Source: an uncultured Collinsella sp. | Lineage (GTDB): Bacteria; Actinomycetota; Coriobacteriia; Coriobacteriales; Coriobacteriaceae | Direction of reading: 5' to 3' | NCBI GenBank assembly: GCA_958439425.1 | Contig: CAUBVH010000010.1 | Span: 22,514 to 86,513, forward strand | DNA: 64,000 nucleotides | In this document: positions 50,158-58,404 of the stretch, in pieces | How positions within the stretch are numbered: position 1 is the stretch's first letter | Layout: each line of letters opens with the position of its first letter | Position numbers and translations under genes: made by a program | Notes under the pieces: model-generated | Database searches by the model: none | Told to the model about the DNA's origin: nothing | What the model saw: the letters and a program-made list of their open reading frames with translations, nothing else

Positions 50158-51363
50158 ATGCGTACGATCACCGAGTCCGAGTCCACTCCCAAGGCCGACG
50201 GCTTCTTTATGCCTGCTGAGTTTGCCCCGCAGGATCGCGTGTGGATGGGCTGGCCCCACCGCACCGACACCTGGGCCCACGGCGCCAAGCCGGCTCAGAA
50301 GCAGTATGCCGCTATCGCTCGCGCCATCGCCGAGTTCACTCCGGTCACCATGTGCGCCAACCAGGCCGACTACGCCAACTGCAAGGCCGTCTTCGAGAAT
50401 GACGAGAACGTCACCGTTATCGAGATGACCACCGACGACGCTTGGTTCCGCGATACCGCCGCCACCTACGTCATCAACGGCAAGGGTGAGAAGCGCGCCA
50501 ACCACTGGCACTTCAACGCCTACGGCGGTCTCGTCGACGGCCTCTATTTCCCGTGGGACAAGGACGAGCAGATCGCCCTTAAGATGGCTGAGCTCTCCGG
50601 CTGCCGTCGCTATCGTCCCGATGACATGATCCTCGAGGGCGGCTCCATCACCGTCGACGGCGAGGGCACCCTTGTCGTGACCGACCAGTGCCTGCTTTCC
50701 CCGGGCCGCACCTGCTCTGCGGTTCTGGAGGAGGAAGAGGATCCCGAGTCCATCTGGCCCAAGTACCACAAGAAGTTCGAGCCCTGGAGCGAGGAGCTTC
50801 GCGCCTACATGGACGAGCACCTCAAGGATTACCTGGGTGTCGAGAAGGTCATCTGGGTCAAGGAGGGCATCGACCCCGAGGAGACCAACGGCCACATCGA
50901 TGACGTCGCCACGTTCATCGCCCCGGGCGTCATGGCCTGCATCTGGATCGACGATCCCGAGTATCCGTTCTACGAGCAGTGCCACGCTGCCTACGAGACC
51001 CTCTCCAACGCCGTTGACGCCAAGGGCCGCAAGATGAAGGTCTACAAGCTCTGCATGCCCGTGAACCCTCTGTTCATGGACCAGGCTTCCTGCGACACCA
51101 TCGACGCCGACGAGAACGCCGAGCCGCGCGTTCCCGACGAGCCGCTGATCGCCTCCTACATGAACTACCTGGTCACCAACCACGGCGTTATCGTCCCGCA
51201 GTACGGCGACGAGAACGACCAGCTGGCCGTTGACACGCTCCAGAAGATCTATGACGAGGTCTGGGGCGAGGGCGTCTACAAGTGCGTCGGCGTTCAGTCC
51301 GAGCAGGTCGTCTTCGGCGGCGGAAATATCCACTGCATTACGCAGCAGGAGCCCTCGGCGTAA
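50158..51363 (+). CDS. aguA: Agmatine deiminase (copy 1, with insertion)
   Basis: 401 aa guanidino-modifying enzyme; hydrolyses agmatine to N-carbamoylputrescine and ammonia. Motifs: GFFMPAEFAPQDRVWMGWPHR, NAYGGLVDGLYFPWDKDEQIA, the catalytic His in ETNGHIDDVATF and nucleophile Cys393 in GGGNIHCITQQ. Two oddities relative to copy 2 at 60930: an extra about 30 acidic residues after LLSPGRT (EEEEDPESIWPKYHKKFEPWSEELRAYM), and RDTAATYV in place of the usual RD-GP-F. GGAGG precedes ATG 50158. It belongs with ptcA and the APC carrier. Confidence 0.92.
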   Translation: MRTITESESTPKADGFFMPAEFAPQDRVWMGWPHRTDTWAHGAKPAQKQYAAIARAIAEFTPVTMCANQADYANCKAVFENDENVTVIEMTTDDAWFRDTAATYVINGKGEKRANHWHFNAYGGLVDGLYFPWDKDEQIALKMAELSGCRRYRPDDMILEGGSITVDGEGTLVVTDQCLLSPGRTCSAVLEEEEDPESIWPKYHKKFEPWSEELRAYMDEHLKDYLGVEKVIWVKEGIDPEETNGHIDDVATFIAPGVMACIWIDDPEYPFYEQCHAAYETLSNAVDAKGRKMKVYKLCMPVNPLFMDQASCDTIDADENAEPRVPDEPLIASYMNYLVTNHGVIVPQYGDENDQLAVDTLQKIYDEVWGEGVYKCVGVQSEQVVFGGGNIHCITQQEPSA

Positions 51364-51562
51364 CTCAGGCACGCCACCTTGGCGTTCACTCGTCGCTTAC
51401 GTAGCGTCAGTACGCTACGCTCCTCGTTCGCGCCAATCTGGCGCACCTGAGCACGCCGAGTAAACGTCTGGCTTTCCGAGGCACCCCATCTCGCCGCTCA
51501 AACCGTCGCTCGCGTACCAAAGTACGCTTCGCTCCTCTTTCGCGGCGACCTGAGGCACCTCG
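51364..51562. repeat. Two tandem long stem-loop modules
   Basis: Module 1: CTCAGGCACGCCACCTTGGC (51364-) pairs with GCCAATCTGGCGCACCTGAG (-51451), with an inner GTAGCGT / ACGCTAC hairpin. Module 2 (51477-51562): CGAGGCACCCCATCTCGCCG pairs with CGGCGACCTGAGGCACCTCG, inner GCGTAC / GTACGC. Both inner loops share GTCGCT and GCTCCTC. They directly follow the deiminase stop. Confidence 0.78.
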
Positions 51563-51659
51563 AAAACCCAGCCGATCAATCGGACAATCGGCGAATCGAA
51601 CCATCTTGGGGCATTGATGGTCGGCTTGCCCGATGTCTTGGTCGGTTGGGTTTTCTTTG

Positions 51660-51696
51660 GGCACTCCGTTGCCTCCACATCGGAGTGCCTTTTTTC
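51660..51696 (+). terminator. Terminator after the aguA1 repeats
   Basis: GGCACTCCG / CGGAGTGCC with a 12-base loop, followed by TTTTTTCTTT. Confidence 0.88.
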
Positions 51697-52003
51697 TTTG
51701 ATTGAATACGCGTCTGGCCTGGGATTTTTTGCGGGTTAGGCCAATTGTTCGCTTGAATATCTCAGGTCAGACGCGTCTTCAATTGCCGAAAGTTCCCGGT
51801 CGCGAACGCGGCCGTTTTGATCGGAGTATCTATGTACCAGCGTATCGTCATCTACACGCGCCTGTTCCGCGAGCGTTGGTCCAACATCTGCATCCTCTCC
51901 TTTCTTTGGGATGGCACCTGTACCGGTGACGCGGCCTGCAACCCTACCTTGGGCTGCGCCTTCGGTACAGATGCCATCCTTTTTGCTGCAGGGGGAGCGC
52001 GCC
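51697..52003 (+). other. Upstream region of the second APC carrier
   Basis: About 300 bp with no convincing gene. Frames through it into the carrier have no ribosome site until GGGGGAG at 51991. A promoter is expected here but no clear hexamer pair was found. Confidence 0.4.
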
Positions 52004-53413
52004 ATGGCAGGTAAAAAGTTCTCCCTGATCGAGGTTATCCTTTCGGTTATCTGCGTCGTGTTTACCATCGAGGCGGCGGCTCCGGCATCTGCCATGGGCA
52101 ACGTGCAGTTCTTCTGGTGGATCTTCCTTATCATTACGTTTTTGCTTCCCTATGGTCTGGTGGTGGCCGAGCTGGGTACGGCGTTTGATTCCGAGGGCGG
52201 CCTGTACGATTGGGTTCGCTTGGGCCTGGGCGACCGTTGGGGCGCCCGTTGCTCTTGGTGCTACTGGGTTAACTTTCCGCTGTGGGTGGCAAGTATCGCC
52301 TGCATGTTCCCCAGTGTCATTAATGCGGTGTGGGGTATCGAGTTTTCACTCGGGATCCGAATTGCCATCGAGATTGCCTTTGTGTGGGGCGTCACGGTCA
52401 TGGCAATGCAGCCGGTGGCGGAGGCCGATTGGGTTATGGACGGCGGCGCCGTCATCAAGGTGCTCATTACCGCTGTGGTGGGAATCGTCGGTATTTGGTT
52501 TGCCTGCAATAACGGCTTTGCCAACGACATGTCGTTTAAGACCTTCATTCCAGATCTGGGCGACACCAATTCGTTGACGTACCTATCGATTATCCTGTTC
52601 AACTTTATGGGCTTTGAGGTGGTCGCGACCTTTGCCAGCACGATGAAGAACCCCTCGCGCGATATCCCCAAGGCGGTTATTGCCGGTGGCGTTGCCATTG
52701 CGGCAATTTACATCATTTGCGGCATCGGCATTGGAGCCGCGGTTCCCACCGAGCAGCTTTCACTCGATTCGGGCATTGTGGACGCAGTCGCCGCTATGGT
52801 GGGGCGCACCCACCCGCTGACGATGGTCGTGGGCGTGGCCTTTTTGGTGACGCTGTTCGCCAATATGATCTGCTGGAGCTTTGGCGTCAACAACGTAGCG
52901 AGCTATGCCGCGCGCCATGGCAACATGCCGCGTCCCTTTGCGTTGGTGTCCAAAAAGACCGGCATGCCCAACGGCTCGGCGCTCATTAACGGCTGTTTTG
53001 CAAGTATGGTGCTACTGCTCCAGATTCCGCTGGGCGAGGGCTCCGATGTCTTTTGGGTTTTCTTCTCGATGAACGTCGTCTTCTTGCTTATGAGCTATAT
53101 CCCGATGTTCCCGGCGTTTTGGCGTCTGCGCAAATGCGACGGTCGCCCGCGTGTGTTCCGCGCACCCTTCGAGGGTAAGGTGCTCGTGGTAGCGCTCGCG
53201 ATTCCCGTGATAGAGCTCGTGCTTTCGATTGTCGCTACGATTGTGCCGCTCAACAGCTCGCCCGCCGAAATGGCAAAGTTGCCCATTCTCATGGGTGTGG
53301 TGATCGGCGTGTTGCTGGGCGAGGTTTCGCGCCTCATATCGCGCCGCGGCCGAAGCGTCGACAATCCCGGCGTTGGTGCACGGGGGTCAGGTTACTTTGC
53401 ACCAAAACAGTAA
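52004..53413 (+). CDS. APC-family amine antiporter (copy 2)
   Basis: 469 aa, paralogue of the carrier at 48433 (ICVVFTIEAAAPASAMGNVQFFWWIFLIITFLLPYGLVVAELGTAFDSEGGLYDWV; FNFMGFEVVATFASTMKNPSRDIPKAVIAGG; SYIPMFPAFWRLR). About 12 helices. The C-terminal tail differs, being basic and short (SRRGRSVDNPGVGARGSGYFAPKQ). ATG 52004 has GGGGGAG upstream. No enzyme gene follows directly; a separate regulation from the ptcA operon is suggested by the terminator upstream. Likely another agmatine/putrescine or related amine exchanger. Confidence 0.86.
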   Translation: MAGKKFSLIEVILSVICVVFTIEAAAPASAMGNVQFFWWIFLIITFLLPYGLVVAELGTAFDSEGGLYDWVRLGLGDRWGARCSWCYWVNFPLWVASIACMFPSVINAVWGIEFSLGIRIAIEIAFVWGVTVMAMQPVAEADWVMDGGAVIKVLITAVVGIVGIWFACNNGFANDMSFKTFIPDLGDTNSLTYLSIILFNFMGFEVVATFASTMKNPSRDIPKAVIAGGVAIAAIYIICGIGIGAAVPTEQLSLDSGIVDAVAAMVGRTHPLTMVVGVAFLVTLFANMICWSFGVNNVASYAARHGNMPRPFALVSKKTGMPNGSALINGCFASMVLLLQIPLGEGSDVFWVFFSMNVVFLLMSYIPMFPAFWRLRKCDGRPRVFRAPFEGKVLVVALAIPVIELVLSIVATIVPLNSSPAEMAKLPILMGVVIGVLLGEVSRLISRRGRSVDNPGVGARGSGYFAPKQ

Positions 53414-53449
53414 GCGCCGCGAGTTACGCGGCGCTTGGTGCATCTTGGA

Positions 53450-53641
53450 TTACTGTTCGCGGTGCTCGGGATCGGAAACGAGCTTAGGCGCAAAGTAGGG
53501 GACGTGGCCCAGGTAGGGGCAGCTGTCCGAACGCGCCTCAACGGCGCAGGGGACATCGTCGTAGGTCATGGAAGAACCGAGTCGGGTGATGGCCTTGGCG
53601 GCGGGCGCGACGAGCATCTTGAGCGGAGCGATCGGTGTCAT
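53450..53641 (-). CDS. Small hypothetical protein with two cysteines
   Basis: 63 aa. A strong AAAGGAG site lies six bases before the ATG, supporting a real gene. Sequence begins MTPIAPLKMLVAPAAKAITR and continues SSMTYDDVPCAVEARSDSCPYLGHVPYFAPKLVSD; no signal peptide or membrane helix. The N-terminal basic segment and the Tyr/Pro/Cys-containing C-terminus are unlike a shadow of another frame. Divergent from the frameshifted 7TM-LuxR gene (126 bp between the starts), convergent with the APC carrier. Family unknown. Confidence 0.6.
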   Translation of the reverse strand: MTPIAPLKMLVAPAAKAITRLGSSMTYDDVPCAVEARSDSCPYLGHVPYFAPKLVSDPEHREQ

Positions 53642-53767
53642 GGCATCTCCTTTCATCGGTGAGACACAGCTTGTTTATCTAAACGATACAGTACGTTTAA
53701 TCGGTGAGTCTAATCTTGCGGCAAAGAATCTGTCAACATCCTCACAGCATCTGAACAGGGGGGGGAC

Positions 53768-54759
53768 ATGAGCTTCGCATTCTATATCTACACCACAATT
53801 ATCATGGGTGTGGCTCTGGTGACCAGTGCCGTGGCATTGGTGGTTTGGCTCATGACGCGCCGTCGCGACAGCCTGGTGGCCGCGGCGGGCTTTTTGCTCT
53901 ACATGCTCGATATGTCGGTCATTTTTTTGACGAGTACAATCGGCTCAAATACGACTACGCTGTTACCTTTAGCGAGCCGTTGCAGCACCCCTTGCTGCGC
54001 TGCGTGCTCGGTATTGCCATCTATGCCTGCGTGGTACTGTGGATGTTTGCGCGCTTGCGCAAAAGGCCGACGTCGCGCATGCTCGGACTTGCTATCGTGC
54101 CGTTTTCAATCTTGCAATTGGTGCTGGTGCCTCGCAGCGGTGCTGCCGGAGAGATGCAGCAGTATCTCTTTTGGCTCACGCGTGACCTGGGCAATGTAGG
54201 ATGTCTTGCCTATGCCGCCTGGCATTACCGGCACAGGGCCACGCGTGTTGGGAAACTCGACCTCGACCGCTCAAAGCTCTTTTGGAAGGTGGCACTCGTT
54301 CTTGCGTTTTGCGTAATCGCCGAGGACACCTACATGATTTTGCTCTGCCGCTCCGACTCTCAAAACCCCGTCATCAGCCTCTTTTTGTGGTATCTGTCCG
54401 AGCGCAATATCTCCGAAAACGTGCTGCTCGTGGCATGCGCGGTCCAACTCCTTTGCCAGTTTAGCCATATCCTGCGCGTGTATGCCCGCCATCCGCGTGC
54501 CGATGAGGACGTGGCGGCCGAGAGCGCACGCTCTGGGGACGATCTAGCATCACGCGTTGTGATCTATGCCGATGCCCATAAGCTGTCGCGGCGCGAGCAG
54601 GAGGTGCTCAAGCTGGTGCTGAAGGGCAACGACGCCCAAAACATCGCCAGCGAGTTGGTCATCAGCCCTGGCACGGTCAAGGCGCACTTGCATCGCATCT
54701 ACGTTAAAAGCGGTGTCTCCAACCGAGATGACCTCATAGATGCCTTTTGGCGTTCCTAG
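53768..54759 (+). pseudogene. Frameshifted membrane LuxR-family regulator
   Basis: Reading starts at ATG 53768 (GGGGGG upstream): SFAFYIYTTIIMGVALVTSAVALVVWLMTRRRDSLVAAAGFLLYMLDMSVIF, then meets a run of seven T (53922-53928). After it the matching sequence continues in another frame as FDEYNRLKYDYAV...LLRCVLGIAIYACVVLWMF and on to a full LuxR HTH (LSRREQEVLKLVLKGNDAQNIASELVISPGTVKAHLHRIYVKSGVSNRDDLIDAFW). One extra T would restore MSVIFFDEY, which aligns with MTEIFFFEY of the intact paralogue at 45931. So it is a single-base deletion in a homopolymer: decay, phase variation, ribosomal slippage or a sequencing error. Confidence 0.85.
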
Positions 54760-55074
54760 TCCTATTCTTCCTTGCATGCGGGTCTTGCCGTGTGGGCGGG
54801 CACGCCGTTGGGCGTAATGACGCGGTAATAATCTCAGACAATAAACCTGCAGGTAAAGCGTGTAAACCTGCTTAAACTGACCGTTTGCGATCCCTGGCCT
54901 TGGCACGGATTTGCCCCTGTGTATCAATGGGTGTAGCGCGAAGCCGCGGACGTGGGACAGACGTCCGAGCACGGCTTGTAGGCACGCGCCGATGCGGGAG
55001 CGCTACGCTCCCAACCGAGTGCCCACGCGGGCGGTGCGTCCGCGTTGCAACCAAAGATGCCTGAGGAGGCTCAC
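54760..55074 (+). other. Upstream region of the amidohydrolase gene
   Basis: GC-rich and structured: GGACGT...ACGTCC (54948-54966 area), GGGAGCG-CTA-CGCTCCC (about 54994-55010) and further short hairpins before GAGGAGG. No gene. Resembles the structured leader of aguA1 only in general character. Confidence 0.4.
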
Positions 55075-56703
55075 ATGGACAAGGCTGATGTAGTTATCAA
55101 GAGCAACACCGTTTTTACCGGCGATGGGCTCGAACCGTTTAAGGGCGGCGTTGCCGTGCGTGGCGATAAGATCGTTGCCTGCGGTGACGATGCCCACTTG
55201 GCGCCGTTTATCGGCCCCGATACTGAGGTGCGCGACTTTGGCGATCAGCTCGTTATGCCTGGCCTGATTGACTCGCACACGCATTTTGCTCAGGGTGCGT
55301 TTATGACCGACCCCGATTTTGCCGTCAACCTTATCGATTGCACCAGTTTTGAGATGGCGATGGAGCGTGTCGTGGCGTTTGCGAACGCCCATCTCGATAA
55401 TGAGTGGATTCTGGGCTGCCAAATCATTCAGTTCCAGTGGGATATCCCCGAGATGCCCACGGCTGCGATGATTGACAAATACATCTCGGACCGTCCGGTA
55501 TTTTTGCAGCAGGTCGACATGCATACGTTTAGTGCCAATACCTGCGCTATCGAGAAAGTCGGCATTACTACCGAGACGGCCGATCCTACAGGCGGCAAGA
55601 TCCTTAAGGATGCCGACGGCAACCTGACGGGCGTGTTTTCCAACAATGCCGGCTCCTTCTTTATGGATGAGGTCTACGACCCAGCGCCCGAGGTTGTTGA
55701 CGCGTCGTTTGCAAAAACCGCCCGGCGCGCCAATGCCCTGGGAATCACTACGGTCGGCATGGTCAATCCTACGTTTGTGAGCATGGAAAACCCGTATGCG
55801 GTGTTGGCAGGTCTTAATGCCAAGGGCGACTTGCCACTGCGCGTGTTCCTGTACACCGATCTGTTCGAAAACGAGTCCTTAACGCTCGAGCAGATCAAGG
55901 AGAAATACGCCTTCTCGGGTACGCAGGTCGAGTGGCACGGCTTTAAGCAGTTTCTTGATGGCGTGTGCTCCGACCACACCGCTTGGATGCTTGAACCCTA
56001 TTCCAACGCGCCCGATACCTGCGGTGAGCCCGCGGAGGATCCAGAGCGCATCCGTGCCGCCATTGTCAGGGCGCAGGAATGGGGCGTTGACACGCGCGTC
56101 CATACGATCGGCGATCGCTCGGTGCGTTTTGTGCTTGATTGCTTTGAGGAGGGCGAGCGCTTGCATGGTAAGCGGGGTTGCCGCCACTCCATGGAGCACA
56201 ACGAGACGGTTCAGCCCGAGGATCTGCCGCGCTACGCGGAGCTTGGTATATGCCCCGGCATGCAACCGTGGCACATGCTGCTCGATATGGCTGACCTTGC
56301 CAAGGACGATGCCGTGGGCCCCGAGCGTGCAGCGCTTTCGTGGCCCCTGCACAGCCTGCTTGCAAGCGGTGCCGTGGTGCACTTGGGCAGCGACTTCCCC
56401 GTTGTGGGCTTGGAGCCCATGGAGGAGGTGTACGGCGCAGTCTTCCGCATGCTCGAGGACGGTTCCAACCCAGAAGGGTGGTTCCCGCAGGAGCGCATCA
56501 CCATGGCCGAGGCCCTGCGCGCCTACACCTACGGCAGCGCCTACGCCATGCATGCCGAGGATCGCATCGGTACGCTCGCATGCGGCAAACAGGCTGATAT
56601 CTGTGTGCTCGACCGCAACCTCTTTGACTGCGAACCGGCTGAGGTCCTCGAGGCCACGGCGTCTCTCACGATGATTGCCGGCAAGGTGGTCTACGAGGCC
56701 TAG
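55075..56703 (+). CDS. Amidohydrolase-family protein, YtcJ-like
   Basis: 542 aa metal-dependent hydrolase. Motifs: VMPGLIDSHTHFAQG (HxH), the GFKQFLDGVCSDHTAWML segment (lysine region), HTIGDRSVRFVLDCFEEG, HSMEHNETVQPEDLPRYAELGI and HLGSDFPVVGLEPMEEVYGAV, the YtcJ pattern. YtcJ-type enzymes act on amides of unclear identity. GAGGAGG precedes ATG 55075. It is followed 96 bp later by a MATE exporter in the same direction. Position between agmatine genes suggests an amide related to polyamine metabolism, but that is only context. Confidence 0.87.
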   Translation: MDKADVVIKSNTVFTGDGLEPFKGGVAVRGDKIVACGDDAHLAPFIGPDTEVRDFGDQLVMPGLIDSHTHFAQGAFMTDPDFAVNLIDCTSFEMAMERVVAFANAHLDNEWILGCQIIQFQWDIPEMPTAAMIDKYISDRPVFLQQVDMHTFSANTCAIEKVGITTETADPTGGKILKDADGNLTGVFSNNAGSFFMDEVYDPAPEVVDASFAKTARRANALGITTVGMVNPTFVSMENPYAVLAGLNAKGDLPLRVFLYTDLFENESLTLEQIKEKYAFSGTQVEWHGFKQFLDGVCSDHTAWMLEPYSNAPDTCGEPAEDPERIRAAIVRAQEWGVDTRVHTIGDRSVRFVLDCFEEGERLHGKRGCRHSMEHNETVQPEDLPRYAELGICPGMQPWHMLLDMADLAKDDAVGPERAALSWPLHSLLASGAVVHLGSDFPVVGLEPMEEVYGAVFRMLEDGSNPEGWFPQERITMAEALRAYTYGSAYAMHAEDRIGTLACGKQADICVLDRNLFDCEPAEVLEATASLTMIAGKVVYEA

Positions 56704-56750
56704 CGGGGCTGCTGCATCGCTGGGCGGTGCCACAGCCTGTGCGTGCCGCC

Positions 56751-56774
56751 CATCCATCCATCCATCCATTCATC
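56751..56774. repeat. CATC tetranucleotide repeat upstream of the MATE gene
   Basis: CATC four times, then CATT and CATC (24 bp), ending 25 bp before the MATE ATG and 14 bp before its ribosome site. Confidence 0.85.
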
Positions 56775-56799
56775 AATCTCTCATGGAAAGGGGAGAACA

Positions 56800-58176
56800 A
56801 TGGCAGAAGAAACAACCGCCGCTGTTGAGGAGGAGCGTGAGCTTGCCTCGCAGCCGATTCCCGGCCTGGTGCGCAAGTACACCATCATCACCGGCCAGGG
56901 TATGCTTGCCCAAATCATCATGGTGGTCCTGGAGGGCCTTGTCATGGGCTGGGGCTTGGGTGCCCACGGCCTGGCATGTGTCTCGATCATCATGTCGGTC
57001 GAGTACATTAACCTGGCCTTTGGTAACCTGTTTGGCACCGGCGTGCCCGCCGTGGTGGGCAACCTTTTGGGTGCCGGCGACATTAAGGGCGCCAGCAAGG
57101 CGTTTAGCCAGGGCTTTTGGCTTACCACGATTGTGAGTGTGCTGCTTGCTGTGGTGATGGCTGTGTTTACCGAGCCCATCTGCGCATTCTTCGGCGCCAC
57201 GCCCGACATCATGGCCGATACCGTTGCCGGCGTGCGCACCTTCTCCGTGCTGCTGCCGCTCACGGTCATTGGTCAGATGGTCACCGCCGTCATGCGTGTG
57301 GACGAGAAGGTTCAGATCCAGGCCAACCTCATGACCATGTCTGCCATCGTCGCTATCTGCTGGCTTGCGCTTTCCACGTTTGTACTCAAGCTTGGCGTTA
57401 TGGGAGCTGGCGTGTACTACGGTCTTTCCATCGGTATCTGGGCCATCGGTATCTTCTGGTTCATCGGGGGCAAAAAGTCCCAGCTCCAGATTAGCCTGGC
57501 CGACCTTAAGCTCGACCTCGCCATCTGCGGCCAGATCTTCAAGATCGGCTTCCCGTTCTTCCTGGTTCAGGGTGCGACCTTTATCTTTAATACCGTTGCC
57601 AACTCGCTTTTGGGTTCGCTCGGCGGCGATATGGGCTCGCTCTACATCGCAGCCTTTGGCGTGATCAACGGCTACATCCTCTACATTACCATGATGGTTG
57701 CCCAGTGCTTCTCCTACGGTCTACAGCCCATCGCTGCCTTCAACGCCGGCGCAAAGGCTTGGGCACGCCTTAAGGAGACGCTCTCCTGCACGCTTAAGTA
57801 CCAGGTTGTGACGCTGGCGCTGGTCACCGTCGCGCTCTGGCTTGCCGCCACCCCGGTGTGCGCCTTCTTTGCCGGCAGCGATCCTGCGCTCGTTGAAGTT
57901 GCCGCCAACGCCACGCGTACTGTCATCCTGGCTGTTGCCCTGGGCTATCTTGCCATGACCATGTCGATGTATTTCCAGGCGGTCGAGAAGGTGGGTGTCG
58001 CCACGTTTACGGGCCTGCTTCGCTATGTGATCTGCTCGGTGCCGCTTATGTACCTCCTCGGCAACATGATGGGTGTCGAGGGCGTGTGGATCGCCCTGGT
58101 GGTGGCCGATGCCATTACTGGCATCATCTCCATTGCGCTCGCCGCGCACGAGTCCAAGCGCCTTGCCACGCTCTAG
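56800..58176 (+). CDS. MATE-family multidrug/organic cation exporter
   Basis: 458 aa, twelve helices in two six-helix halves. Motifs: ITGQGMLAQIIMVVLEGLVMGWGLGAHGLACVSI, the FGNLFGTGVPAVVGNLLGAGD segment (MATE half 1) and MMVAQCFSYGLQPIAAFNAGAKAWARLKET (half 2). It uses Na+ or H+ to export cationic compounds. The first about 20 residues are acidic and polar. ATG 56800 with GGGGAG upstream. It may form an operon with the amidohydrolase; a CATC repeat in the gap could vary its expression. Confidence 0.9.
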   Translation: MAEETTAAVEEERELASQPIPGLVRKYTIITGQGMLAQIIMVVLEGLVMGWGLGAHGLACVSIIMSVEYINLAFGNLFGTGVPAVVGNLLGAGDIKGASKAFSQGFWLTTIVSVLLAVVMAVFTEPICAFFGATPDIMADTVAGVRTFSVLLPLTVIGQMVTAVMRVDEKVQIQANLMTMSAIVAICWLALSTFVLKLGVMGAGVYYGLSIGIWAIGIFWFIGGKKSQLQISLADLKLDLAICGQIFKIGFPFFLVQGATFIFNTVANSLLGSLGGDMGSLYIAAFGVINGYILYITMMVAQCFSYGLQPIAAFNAGAKAWARLKETLSCTLKYQVVTLALVTVALWLAATPVCAFFAGSDPALVEVAANATRTVILAVALGYLAMTMSMYFQAVEKVGVATFTGLLRYVICSVPLMYLLGNMMGVEGVWIALVVADAITGIISIALAAHESKRLATL

Positions 58177-58227
58177 GCTCGGACATGGCTCGCGTACGAT
58201 AGTCGAACAAGTTAACTCGCCTGCAAG

Positions 58228-58266
58228 CCACCACAATGGGGACAGTCCCCATTGTGGTAGCTTTTG
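58228..58266 (+). terminator. Terminator after the MATE gene
   Basis: CCACAATGGGGAC / GTCCCCATTGTGG followed by TAGCTTTTGTT. Confidence 0.85.
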
Positions 58267-58317
58267 TTATTTAGGGTCTGAGATTTCTGCTCTATAAATA
58301 ATGCTTTTGAACTGGGT

Positions 58318-58379
58318 TACTATAAGATTATGGTAAACGCTACTATAAGATTATGGAGAATGAAACTATTCGATTATGG
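58318..58379 (+). repeat. Three 23-bp-spaced direct repeats upstream of an ATPase gene
   Basis: TACTATAAGATTATGG at 58318-58333 and 58341-58356, and AACTATTCGATTATGG at 58364-58379; each starts exactly 23 bp after the last. AT-rich against the surrounding GC-rich DNA. Position, ending 25 bp before the ATG, suggests a regulator-binding array or autoregulation. Confidence 0.82.
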
Positions 58380-58404
58380 TAACAGCGTAATAAGGGGCGT
58401 TGAT

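Noticed and set aside
56751..56774. CRISPR-like short repeats
   Set aside because: It is a simple tetranucleotide tract without spacers; no CRISPR array or cas gene was seen anywhere in the window.
58318..58379. Plasmid-type iterons of a replication origin
   Set aside because: No Rep-like gene or DnaA boxes are nearby; the adjacent gene is a DUF4143 ATPase, so a regulatory array is more likely.
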